From assembly GCA_009694375.1 (NCBI GenBank), contig SHVB01000006.1:1-51016 (forward strand): a stretch of 51,016 bases of DNA, given 5' to 3'. The first letter of the stretch is position 1. Every line of letters starts with the position of its first letter. This document shows positions 27,317 through 36,298 of the stretch, one piece after another. The translations under genes were made by a program, and so were the position numbers. Below the pieces are notes generated by a model. That model was not told where the DNA came from and did not search any database. It was given only the letters and a program-made list of their open reading frames with translations. The stretch is from Acidimicrobiia bacterium (lineage in GTDB: Bacteria > Actinomycetota > Acidimicrobiia > Acidimicrobiales > VFJN01).

Positions 27317-27805
27317 GTGCCTATCGTCGCTACCACCGCCTCGGTCGAGGAGACGCGACTCCTCGGCGAGGCAGTGGCCACGCTGGCCAGTCCGGGCGAT
27401 GTGGTGGTTCTGGCGGGCGACCTAGGGGCGGGGAAGACTGCGTTCGTGCAGGGCTTTGGTCGGGGCCTGGGGGTGCAAGAGAGAATCACCAGCCCCACCT
27501 TCACCCTGGTGCATGTCTACGACGGGCGTCTGGCGGTGCACCATCTCGATGTGTATCGGTTGGAGCACTTGAGCGAGGCGTCCGACCTCGGCCTGGCCGA
27601 GATGCTCGACGATGGTGGGGTGGTGCTGATTGAGTGGGGGGATGCGATTGCTCGTCTGCTCCCGCACGACCATCTCGACGTGCGGCTCACCTTTGGAGCC
27701 GACGACGATGACCGGGTGATCGAGTTGGTTCCGGTGGGTCCGCACTGGGCTCGTCGCACCGATGCGTTGTTGGCCGCGCTGCAGCCGTGGGCGGGTGGTG
27801 GATGA
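27317..27805 (+). CDS. tsaE: tRNA t6A synthesis ATPase TsaE
   Basis: TsaE is the ATPase that cycles the TsaB-TsaD complex in making N6-threonylcarbamoyladenosine at tRNA position 37. The 162-residue product begins at GTG 27317. Walker A GDLGAGKT is at residues 34-41, followed by RITSPTF and the LYHIDVYR-like HHLDVYRLE segment, and IEWGD in the C-terminal half. It overlaps tsaB by four bases. Confidence 0.95.
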   Translation: MPIVATTASVEETRLLGEAVATLASPGDVVVLAGDLGAGKTAFVQGFGRGLGVQERITSPTFTLVHVYDGRLAVHHLDVYRLEHLSEASDLGLAEMLDDGGVVLIEWGDAIARLLPHDHLDVRLTFGADDDDRVIELVPVGPHWARRTDALLAALQPWAGGG

Positions 27806-28509
27806 TGCTGATTTTGGGGATCACGACCTCCACCTCCCAGGTGGGCTGTGCCATCGGTGGCCATGAGGGGGTGTTGGGCTCAGTGCACTCGGCGCGCGGA
27901 CGTCGACATGCCGAGACGCTTACCCCGGCCATCGAGTTCCTGTGCCGTCAGACCCGGGTGGAGCTGAGTGAGATCAGCGCTATCGCCGTGGATCTCGGGC
28001 CCGGAATGTTCACGGGGCTACGGGTGGGTGTGGCGGCGGGTAAGGCCTTGGCCTACGCCCGGCGCCTCCCGATGATCGGGGTCACCAGTCTCGACTTGGT
28101 GGCTTTCCCGCTGCGTCACTCACCGCGACGGATTGTGTGCGCTCTCGATGCGGGACGCGGGGAGCTCTACCACGCCGCCTACCGACGGTCGCCCGGCGGG
28201 GTGGAACGGCTCACCGAGCCGGTGGTGGCCTCACCCGAGGAGTTGGCGGCGGACCTCTCCGCTCGCGCCGACGAGATGCTCCTCGTCGGCGATGGCGCGC
28301 TGCGTTACCAGTCGTTGTTCGACTCGTTGCGGAGGGTAGAGATGGCCGACGTAGGGGAGGCCTACCCGTTGGCGGGGTCATTGGTGCAGCTCGCCCATGC
28401 TCGGGCCCTGCGCGAGGACTGGATCAGTCCCGCCGAACTCACACCGCTGTATCTGCGCAAACCCGACGCCGAGATCAACTGGACAACGCGCGATGGAGTG
28501 TCGAGTTGA
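27802..28509 (+). CDS. tsaB: tRNA t6A synthesis protein TsaB
   Basis: TsaB is the non-catalytic partner that scaffolds TsaD. ATG 27802, in an ATGA overlap with tsaE, gives 235 residues; ATG 27805 and an upstream GTG 27787 are alternatives. The ASKHA-fold N-terminus LILGITTSTSQVGCAIGG and GPGMFTGLRVGVAAGKALA are diagnostic. The C-terminal half ends LTPLYLRKPDAE, typical of TsaB. Confidence 0.94.
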   Translation: MMLILGITTSTSQVGCAIGGHEGVLGSVHSARGRRHAETLTPAIEFLCRQTRVELSEISAIAVDLGPGMFTGLRVGVAAGKALAYARRLPMIGVTSLDLVAFPLRHSPRRIVCALDAGRGELYHAAYRRSPGGVERLTEPVVASPEELAADLSARADEMLLVGDGALRYQSLFDSLRRVEMADVGEAYPLAGSLVQLAHARALREDWISPAELTPLYLRKPDAEINWTTRDGVSS

Positions 28510-29069
28510 TGGAGCAGTCGTTACCCCGGGTTGATTCGACCGACATCACCATCACTGCGATGCGCCGACGGCACCTGCGCAGCGTGTTGAAAATCGAAGC
28601 GCAGGTCTATCCGCGTCCGTGGTCGATGGGCCTATTTAACAGCGAGATCGGCTACCGCGAGAGCCGCCGGTACATCGTGGCCCGGGTGGGTACGCGGGTG
28701 GTGGGCTACGGCGGGTTGCTGCTGGTGCTTGACGACGGACACATCACCACGCTGGCGGTTCATCCAGCGTGGCACCGGCAGCAGATCGGTACGCGCCTTC
28801 TCCACTGCTTGACCTCCGCCGCTATTGATCAAGGGGCCAAGAACCTCACGCTGGAGGTGCGGGCGAGCAACCAGGCCGCCCAGGGGCTCTACCGGGCCTT
28901 TGGGTTCGCTCCGGCAGGAATCCGCAAGGGGTATTACGCAGAAAACAAAGAGGATGCCATCGTGATGTGGGCGAGCGATGTGGATACCGCCGACTACGCC
29001 GCTCGGCTGGCGCGGCTCACCGCTGGCATCACCGGAGCGACGGTGGTGGAGGAGTTGGATCACCGATGA
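28509..29069 (+). CDS. rimI: ribosomal-protein-alanine N-acetyltransferase RimI
   Basis: A GNAT acetyltransferase of about 186 residues that modifies N-terminal amino groups, named for S18. ATG 28509 overlaps the tsaB stop; a longer frame upstream lies wholly within tsaB. The GNAT core is seen: ITTLAVHPAWHRQQIGTRLL (about 78-97) for acetyl-CoA, then LEVRASNQAAQGLYRAFGF and RKGYYAENKEDAIVMW. The tsaB-rimI-tsaD order is typical. Its partner substrate here is not proven. Confidence 0.93.
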   Translation: MEQSLPRVDSTDITITAMRRRHLRSVLKIEAQVYPRPWSMGLFNSEIGYRESRRYIVARVGTRVVGYGGLLLVLDDGHITTLAVHPAWHRQQIGTRLLHCLTSAAIDQGAKNLTLEVRASNQAAQGLYRAFGFAPAGIRKGYYAENKEDAIVMWASDVDTADYAARLARLTAGITGATVVEELDHR

Positions 29070-30100
29070 CCATGTCCAACCCCGGCCGGGGGCGCATCCT
29101 CGGCATCGAGACTTCCTGTGACGAGACGGCCGCCGCGGTGGTGCAGCGCGGGACGTCGGTGCTCTCGTCGGTGGTGAGTAGCCAGGTGGATCTGCACGCC
29201 CGCTACGGCGGGGTAGTACCGGAGATCGCCAGTCGGGCGCATGTGGATGTGCTGGTGCCCGTGGTGGCCCAGGCGTTCGTGGAGGCTGGTCTCTCGGAGG
29301 TGTCGGCGGGTGGTGAGTCCGCTATTGATGCGGTAGCGGCTACCTACGGGCCCGGCCTGGTGGGGGCGCTTCTGGTGGGGGTATCGGCCGCTAAGACATT
29401 GGCCTTGGCGTGGGACGTTCCCTTTATCGCCGTAAACCATCTCGAGGCGCATCTGTACGCCGCCTTGTTAGAGGACCCCGATCTCGAGTTCCCTCTCGTG
29501 GTGTTGCTGGTCTCGGGGGGTCACACGATGATCGTTCTGATGGAGGGCCACGGGCAGTACCAGGTGCTCGGCTCCACCATCGACGATGCCGCCGGTGAGG
29601 CCTTCGACAAGGTGGCGCGCTACCTCGGGCTCGGCTACCCCGGTGGGCCGGCCATCGATGCACTATCGGTGCACGGCGACCTCGAGGCGATTCGGTTTCC
29701 TCGGCCCATGGCGGGCGACGGCACCTACGACTTTTCGTTCAGCGGCCTGAAGACGGCGGTGGTGAACCATGTGCGCAAGCACCCGGAGGTGACCGCTGCT
29801 GATGTGGCGGCCGGTTTCCAGGAGGCCGTGGTAGATGTGTTGGTCACCAAGACGCAGGCTGCTGCGCGCTCGGTTGGGGCGCGCGGGCTTTGTCTCGGTG
29901 GGGGCGTGGCAGCCAACTCGCGTCTGCGCGAGCGTTTCTTGGACGTGTGCCTGGCCGACGGAATCCGCGGCTTTCTACCGAGCCGGGCGATGTGCACCGA
30001 CAATGCCGCCATGGTGGCGAGCACCGCCTGGTACCGGTGGCAGTCCGACGGCCCATCGCCTCTCGACACGGGAGCCCACCCCAATCTCGGGCTGAGCTGA
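29066..30100 (+). CDS. tsaD: tRNA N6-adenosine threonylcarbamoyltransferase TsaD
   Basis: The catalytic subunit of t6A synthesis. ATG 29066 (ATGA overlap with rimI) or ATG 29072; 344 residues from the first. Motifs: GIETSCDETAAAVV at 13-26, NHLEAHLYAAL with the metal-binding His125 and His129, LLVSGGHT, and the C-terminal SRAMCTDNAAMVA. The gene ends exactly where the opposite-strand beta-propeller gene ends. Confidence 0.96.
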   Translation: MTMSNPGRGRILGIETSCDETAAAVVQRGTSVLSSVVSSQVDLHARYGGVVPEIASRAHVDVLVPVVAQAFVEAGLSEVSAGGESAIDAVAATYGPGLVGALLVGVSAAKTLALAWDVPFIAVNHLEAHLYAALLEDPDLEFPLVVLLVSGGHTMIVLMEGHGQYQVLGSTIDDAAGEAFDKVARYLGLGYPGGPAIDALSVHGDLEAIRFPRPMAGDGTYDFSFSGLKTAVVNHVRKHPEVTAADVAAGFQEAVVDVLVTKTQAAARSVGARGLCLGGGVAANSRLRERFLDVCLADGIRGFLPSRAMCTDNAAMVASTAWYRWQSDGPSPLDTGAHPNLGLS

Positions 30101-30109
30101 TCAGCCGAG
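30086..30109. terminator. hairpin across the convergent tsaD / beta-propeller stops
   Basis: Arms 30086-30095 and 30101-30109 make a 9-bp stem with one bulged base and a 5-base loop. The structure contains both stop codons (TGA 30098-30100 on the plus strand, TCA 30101-30103 for the minus strand) and could work in either direction. Seen pairing; bidirectional termination inferred. Confidence 0.5.
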
Positions 30110-32158
30110 CACGGCCTCGACCTCGCCGGTCGAGCCCACCCGGGTGAGTTCGGTTCCGACCACGAGGAAGTCGCCGCCGTCGAGCCGCAGCACGCGCTGG
30201 GCTTCCCCAGCACCGGTGGCGACGGCCGTTATGCGGAGGCTGGTGCCGGTCGGGTCGAGCATCACCAGGCGAGCCTGCGGGAAGGTCGAGGGGTAGACGC
30301 ACTCCAAGAGCGCCGTCACCCGGGCTTCAATCTGCGGCAGGACGGGTGGCACCTCGCTGTCGCCTCGCACCTCCATCTGGCGGTACTGCTCTTCGACCTG
30401 GCGCTGCGCCTCCTCGAGCTCGGCCTGGGCGTTGGCCAGTGGACCGCACCGGGCCGGGCGCTCGGCCACCCGGTCGTTGGCGGCTAGGAGCAGCTGCTCC
30501 CCTTCGGCGCGCAGGGCGTGGTGGTCCCACACCACCGGGCTGTCGGCGCCGACCCGCACCGTGTGGAGGAGCCGGGGCGCCGTGGGTTCGCCCACGTCGA
30601 ACAGGCGCGCCAACACGTCGCCATCGTCGCCGGGACCGAACCCGATCACCTGGGTGGGGCTGATCGGGTGCAGGTAGGCGGAGAAGCCCGGGATCTCGAT
30701 CTCGCCGAGCACCCTTGGTGCGGCAGGGTCGGCCAGGTCGATCACGTAGAGCGGATCGGTCTGCAGGAAGGTCACGGCATACGCGGTGTCACCCGCGAAG
30801 CGGATGCCGTGCAGCGTCTCCCCCTCGTGCCCAAAGCGCGGGCTGCGGCCCACCACGTCGAGCGCGCCGTCGAGGTCGAGGGTCACGATCTCGCTGAGGC
30901 CCACTCCGGCCGAGGCCACCGTGGTGGTGGTGGTCGGCGCTTCGGTGGTGGTGGTGGTGGTCGGCGCTTCGGTGGTGGTGGTGGTCGGCGCTTCGGTGGT
31001 GGTGGTGGTCGGCGGCTCCGGCGGGGTCGTGGTCGTCGTGGGCTCGTCTGGTGCCGGCTCGCGGGCGGCTGAGCTAGCGGTGTCCTCCACCACCACGCCC
31101 ACGTCGGGCTCGATGGCCATGGGCCCCTCCGGCGGAGCGAACCCGCCGAGGGTGACCGCGGCGCGGAGGTGTCCATCGTGCTCGTCGAGCGCGAACTGGT
31201 TGATGAGCTGACCGGTCACGGAGCCGGATCCCGTGAGCTGGAGATCGTCGAGGTCGAAGCGGTGGATGCCCGTCACCGGTCGCGGGGCGTCGATCGCCGG
31301 GGTACTCACGTAGAGCGCCGTTGCGGTGACGAGCACGTTGTCGCCGGCGCCCACGATCTCGGCGGCCGCGGTGGGTCGAAGCGCCCCGGTGGTCGAGAAG
31401 GAGGTCACCAGGGTGGTGGCCGGGCCGCCGGGCAGCGGGGAGTGGAGCACCTCGTCGCAGGGCACCGGCGACGTGCCGCGGAAGGGCAGTACCTCGTTGG
31501 GGGCCACCTCCCCGTCGCGCTCGATGGCGATCCCTGACTCCATTGGCAGCACGTCGTCGTCCACGACCACCAGGTGCACCGCGGCTCCGTCGCGGCGCAG
31601 GTCCACGAGCCGCCCGGCGACGCTCCACGAGGTGGCATCCGTGAAGCCGTCCCCGGTGAGGACGGCTCGGGTGAGGGTGGTCGACTGCCCCTCGTAGCTG
31701 ACGGCCCAGAGCGTTGTCCCCTGCTCATCGACGGTGATCTGCGGAGCCGGTGGCACCGGCAGTGTGGCGAGGACCACCTCCCCGCCGGCGTCCACGAGGA
31801 CCACACGGTCGTCGCGGGCGACGAGTAGGCGGCCATCAGCCAGCACCTCCACCACGTCGAGCTCGTCGACCCCGGCTACCTGGGTGTTCGTGCCGCCGCC
31901 GCCGCCGGAGGCCGACTCGGCCGTGGGCACGGCGACCGACCGGCTGTCGGCCTCGTCGAGGGTGAGGGGCCCGGCGTCGGTCGCCGCCTGGACGAGGTGG
32001 GCCCGGAGCTCGCCGCACCCCGAGAAAGTCTCGAGGCCGACGGCGGAGGCGTTGTCCACGCTGAGCACGATCGAGGCCCCCACCACGGCGAGGCTGGCGA
32101 CGAGGCTGGCGACGAGACGGAGCCACCGCGACGGGTGGGGAGTGGTGGGATGGGGCAC
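30101..32158 (-). CDS. secreted C-terminal beta-propeller domain protein
   Basis: Matches the COG4880 / Beta_propel type of secreted protein known mainly from actinobacteria and archaea; function unknown. GTG at 32158 is chosen: a GGAGG motif lies 8 bases upstream, and the product (685 residues) then opens with a signal sequence (residues 11-39, hydrophobic LRLVASLVASLAVVGASIVL). An open frame continues upstream over the CIRCE operators and into groES and is not used. Visible pieces: an N-terminal GGGGGTNTQVAGVDELDVVE block (about 88-107), characteristic of the family, propeller blades with repeated short beta strands, a Thr/Pro/Glu-rich linker (about 375-413) between blades, and a coiled stretch rich in Glu/Gln near 600-620. 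Probably outside the cell. Confidence 0.85.
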   Translation of the reverse strand: MPHPTTPHPSRWLRLVASLVASLAVVGASIVLSVDNASAVGLETFSGCGELRAHLVQAATDAGPLTLDEADSRSVAVPTAESASGGGGGTNTQVAGVDELDVVEVLADGRLLVARDDRVVLVDAGGEVVLATLPVPPAPQITVDEQGTTLWAVSYEGQSTTLTRAVLTGDGFTDATSWSVAGRLVDLRRDGAAVHLVVVDDDVLPMESGIAIERDGEVAPNEVLPFRGTSPVPCDEVLHSPLPGGPATTLVTSFSTTGALRPTAAAEIVGAGDNVLVTATALYVSTPAIDAPRPVTGIHRFDLDDLQLTGSGSVTGQLINQFALDEHDGHLRAAVTLGGFAPPEGPMAIEPDVGVVVEDTASSAAREPAPDEPTTTTTPPEPPTTTTTEAPTTTTTEAPTTTTTTEAPTTTTTVASAGVGLSEIVTLDLDGALDVVGRSPRFGHEGETLHGIRFAGDTAYAVTFLQTDPLYVIDLADPAAPRVLGEIEIPGFSAYLHPISPTQVIGFGPGDDGDVLARLFDVGEPTAPRLLHTVRVGADSPVVWDHHALRAEGEQLLLAANDRVAERPARCGPLANAQAELEEAQRQVEEQYRQMEVRGDSEVPPVLPQIEARVTALLECVYPSTFPQARLVMLDPTGTSLRITAVATGAGEAQRVLRLDGGDFLVVGTELTRVGSTGEVEAVLG
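30921..31020 (-). repeat. imperfect 24-27 bp repeats coding a Thr-rich linker
   Basis: Four imperfect units, each a run of GTG/GGT triplets followed by CGGCGCTTCG or a variant (plus-strand reading), inside the beta-propeller gene. On the coding strand they spell runs of Thr separated by Glu-Ala-Pro. All length differences are multiples of three. Such linkers are frequent in secreted proteins of Acidimicrobiia-like genomes; the repeat is likely prone to slippage. Confidence 0.85.
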
Positions 32159-32234
32159 GGTGGCGACCTCCGGTATGGCTAGTTGCGTAGCGGGACCCCT
32201 GTTGGACGTTGTCGGGGGGCTCGTTGGTTCCGCG

Positions 32235-32261
32235 CTGGCACTCGACGGTTGCGAGTGCTCA
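32235..32261. promoter_or_regulatory. distal CIRCE-like HrcA operator
   Basis: GCACTC (32238-32243), nine bases, GAGTGC (32253-32258): the inner part of the CIRCE inverted repeat is perfect and only the outer bases deviate (CTG for TTA, TCA for TAA). Its right arm overlaps the proposed -35 site TTGCGA (32249-32254). Center-to-center distance to the perfect CIRCE is 43 bp, about four helical turns. Confidence 0.7.
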
Positions 32262-32278
32262 TCTTCCCGGCCTACAGT
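32249..32278 (+). promoter_or_regulatory. predicted groES promoter
   Basis: TTGCGA (32249-32254) and TACAGT (32273-32278), 18 bases apart, placing the transcript start near 32285, inside the perfect CIRCE. This puts one operator on the -35 side and one on the start site. By-eye prediction supported by the operator layout. Confidence 0.5.
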
Positions 32279-32304
32279 TAGCACTCGCACTATCCGAGTG
32301 CTAA
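32278..32304. promoter_or_regulatory. perfect CIRCE operator (HrcA site)
   Basis: TTAGCACTC, nine bases, GAGTGCTAA: an exact match to the CIRCE consensus, 33 bases before the groES start. HrcA bound here represses groESL and is released on heat stress. hrcA itself is not in the window. Confidence 0.97.
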
Positions 32305-32337
32305 CCCGTATTGCCAGCGTCACGGAGGCGCCCAGAC

Positions 32338-32628
32338 ATGTCACTACAGCCCCTTGAAGATCGAATCATTGTCCTGCCTGGCCAGGCCGAGGAGACCACC
32401 GTTAGCGGTTTGGTCATCCCCGACACGGCTCAGGAGAAGCCCCAACAGGGGAAGGTGCTCGCCGTCGGCCCCGGCCGTCGGTCCGAGCAAACCGGAGAGG
32501 TCATCCCGCTTGACGTCAAGGTGGGCGACATCGTCGTCTACAGCAAGTACGGCGGCACCGAGATCTCTGACGGTGGCGATGACGTCCTTATCCTGAACGG
32601 TCGCGACGTGCTCGCGATCGTCAAGTAG
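32338..32628 (+). CDS. groS: co-chaperonin GroES
   Basis: GroES caps the GroEL chamber. ATG 32338 follows GGAGG by nine bases and gives 96 residues, the normal length; an in-frame extension back to 32311 would run into the operator region. Motifs: [27 protein letters not shown] at the N-terminus (given here as the recognised region, residues 3-29), the mobile loop, and the [14 protein letters not shown] block. Regulated by CIRCE/HrcA. Confidence 0.97.
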   Translation: MSLQPLEDRIIVLPGQAEETTVSGLVIPDTAQEKPQQGKVLAVGPGRRSEQTGEVIPLDVKVGDIVVYSKYGGTEISDGGDDVLILNGRDVLAIVK

Positions 32629-34290
<1,662 letters not shown>

Positions 34291-34318
34291 TTCAGGCCCA
34301 ACGCCTGCCATGGTGTGG

Positions 34319-34346
34319 GAACGGCCGCCCTTCGGGGCGGTCGTTT
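34319..34346 (+). terminator. strong hairpin terminator after groL
   Basis: A 12-bp stem (arms 34319-34330 and 34335-34346) closed by a UUCG tetraloop, 29 bases after the groL stop, with a short T-run at the end of the 3' arm. It lies just before the end of the oppositely oriented dus gene and may serve both. Confidence 0.8.
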
Positions 34347-34357
34347 CGCGTGCTGGA

Positions 34358-35485
34358 TCAGCCGCCCGAGACGAGGAGTTCGGCGCCGGCCGGGGGCGTG
34401 GGGTCTTCGACCAGATCCAGCCAACCCTCGGGGAGATGCACCGGCCGCGGGCCGTTGGTGTGGCCGCGGGCGGCCCGGAGGGCGTTGTCCTTGATTCTGG
34501 CCTCGGGGTCGAATTCGGCGATGAGGGCGTCGAGGTCGGCGAGGGTGGCCACGAGGGCGGCCCGGGCCCGGCGCTGACTCCCGGCGGGATACCCGGTGAG
34601 GTACCAACTGGCGTGCTTGCGGAAGGACTTCATGCCCCCGACTTCGCCGTTCCAATCCACCAGCCGTTCGGCGTGGTCGCGCATCACGGTGCACACCTCG
34701 CCGAGGAGCGGGGGAGGCTGTACCGGGCGGCCGGCAAAGGCATCGACGAGGTCGCGAAAAAGCCACGGGCGTCCGAGACACCCCCGCCCCACCACCACCC
34801 CGTCGCAGCCGGTTTGCTCCACCATGGCGAGAGCGTCGTGGGCCTCCCAGATGTCGCCGTTGCCGAGCACCGGGATGGCGGTCACGTGGGCTTTGAGGGC
34901 GGCGATGGCCTCCCAGCGAGCCGTCCCACTGTAGAGCTGCTCGGCGGTGCGGGCGTGCAGGGCCACCGCGGCGGCACCCTCCTCTTGCGCAATGCGACCA
35001 GTGGGCAGATAGGTGAGCAGGCCGTCATCGATGCCCATCCGGAATTTGATCGTCACCGGCACGGCCCCGGCCGCCGCCACGGCCGCCCGCACGATGTCGC
35101 GCAGGAGTCGTTGCCGCACCGGTAGGGCCGATCCTCCGCCCTTGCGGGTGACCTTGGGAACCGGGCAGCCAAAGTTCATGTCGACGTGGTCCACGCCCAC
35201 TTCGTTGACCAGGAATCTCACCGCCTCGCCCAAGGTGAGCGGGTCGGTGCCGTAGAGCTGCACGGAGCGAGTGGCCTCGGACCCATCGAAGCGCAGCATC
35301 GACAGGGTGCGCTCGTTGCGCTCCACCAGGGCACGGGCGGTGATCATTTCCGAGACATAGAGCCCCGCACCGAAGCGGGAGCACACGCCCCGGAAGGGTG
35401 CGTCGGTTACCCCCGCCATGGGGGCCAGCACGATAGGGGGGTCCACCACGAGGGGGCCGATCCGGAGGGTCACGGCATTCGCCAC
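34358..35485 (-). CDS. dus: tRNA-dihydrouridine synthase (DusB/Nifr3-like)
   Basis: An FMN enzyme that reduces uridines in tRNA. 375 residues from GTG at 35485; GTG at 35473, in a GTGA overlap with the maf stop, is an equally plausible start four codons in. Motifs: LAPMAGVTDAPFR near the N-terminus for FMN, DHVDMNFGCPVPKV with the catalytic Cys, TIKFRMG, and IPVLGNGDIW, VVVGRGCLGRPW. It is downstream of maf on the same strand. Confidence 0.94.
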   Translation of the reverse strand: MANAVTLRIGPLVVDPPIVLAPMAGVTDAPFRGVCSRFGAGLYVSEMITARALVERNERTLSMLRFDGSEATRSVQLYGTDPLTLGEAVRFLVNEVGVDHVDMNFGCPVPKVTRKGGGSALPVRQRLLRDIVRAAVAAAGAVPVTIKFRMGIDDGLLTYLPTGRIAQEEGAAAVALHARTAEQLYSGTARWEAIAALKAHVTAIPVLGNGDIWEAHDALAMVEQTGCDGVVVGRGCLGRPWLFRDLVDAFAGRPVQPPPLLGEVCTVMRDHAERLVDWNGEVGGMKSFRKHASWYLTGYPAGSQRRARAALVATLADLDALIAEFDPEARIKDNALRAARGHTNGPRPVHLPEGWLDLVEDPTPPAGAELLVSGG

Positions 35486-36066
35486 AGGCTGGTGATCTCA
35501 ATGTGGATTTCGGCGAGCAGCCGACGCAGCAGCGGAAGCGACAAGCCGAGCACGTTCCCGTGGTCGCCCTCGATGCGCTCCATGAAGGGAGCGGCGTAAC
35601 CGTCGATGGTGAATCCACCGGCCACTGCCAGCGCTTCGCCGGTGGCCAAATAGGCATCCATCTCCTGCTCAGAGGGAGTGCCGTAGTGCACGATCGTGGT
35701 GGCGACACCACTGGCCTGGCGACCGTTGGCCGTGTCGATGACGCAGAGTCCTGAGTGCAGGATGGCGCTGCGCCCCGCCACCGAGGCCCACCACGAACGC
35801 GCCTGGTCCACGGAAACGGGCTTGCCGCGAGTGGCGCCGTCCACATCCAGGACGGTATCGGCCCCCACCACCACGGCGGGGTGGGGGAGCCTCTCGGCCA
35901 CCTTCTGCGCCTTACGCTCGGCCAATCGCTGGGCCACCTCGGCGGTGGGGCCGGTTACGTCGTCTTCGGCCACGCCACTCACGACGACCTCGGGATCGAA
36001 GCCCGCGTCGAGCAACAGCCGGAGGCGGGCCGGCGAAGCCGAGGCGAGCACGAGGCGGATAGTCAC
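35470..36066 (-). CDS. maf: Maf-family nucleotide pyrophosphatase
   Basis: Maf proteins hydrolyse non-canonical or canonical NTPs and influence division. GTG at 36066 is chosen because the product then starts VTIRLVLASASPARLRLL, the family's opening, with a G-rich ribosome binding site; 198 residues, normal. Motifs: the ASASPAR loop, VVGADTVLDVDG, and DGYAAPFMERIEGDHGNVLGL. An open frame runs about 60 codons further upstream without similarity. Confidence 0.94.
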   Translation of the reverse strand: MTIRLVLASASPARLRLLLDAGFDPEVVVSGVAEDDVTGPTAEVAQRLAERKAQKVAERLPHPAVVVGADTVLDVDGATRGKPVSVDQARSWWASVAGRSAILHSGLCVIDTANGRQASGVATTIVHYGTPSEQEMDAYLATGEALAVAGGFTIDGYAAPFMERIEGDHGNVLGLSLPLLRRLLAEIHIEITSLWRMP

Positions 36067-36133
36067 CCCCCCAGCGTGGCCGGTGGTGACCACGGCGGTC
36101 GAACCGGGGGATGGGGCCGATAGTCTCTGATGT

Positions 36134-36298
36134 ATGGATAAGCCTCTCCCCGACCCCAGCAAACTCCTCGTGGATTGGATGGAGTGGGAGACGGGTACCA
36201 CCCCGCCCGGCAAGGTGATCAGCAACCTCAAGACGCACGGCATGCGGGATCTGCTCGAGTCGCTGGCGGCGGCCCAGGGCGGCAGTGCCGCCCACTGA
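36134..36298 (+). CDS. small conserved-looking protein of unknown function
   Basis: A 54-residue open frame, too short for usual cut-offs, divergent from maf. The sequence is well formed: DPSKLLVDWMEWETGTTPPGK, then SNLKTHGMRDLLESLAAAQ, i.e. acidic and helical with two Trp, and no low complexity apart from the end. Codon third positions are G/C-rich like the neighbours. I do not recognise a family with certainty. There is no strong ribosome binding site. It overlaps the start region of the NUDIX gene by 14 bases if that begins at GTG 36285. Confidence 0.6.
   Translation: MDKPLPDPSKLLVDWMEWETGTTPPGKVISNLKTHGMRDLLESLAAAQGGSAAH

Noticed and set aside
30921-31020. CRISPR-like array
   Set aside because: Units are short, imperfect, have no spacers, and stay in frame within a coding region; it is a coding tandem repeat.
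32159-32344. 62-codon N-terminal extension of the beta-propeller protein across the CIRCE sites into groES
   Set aside because: A GGAGG site and signal peptide right at GTG 32158 fit the start much better.
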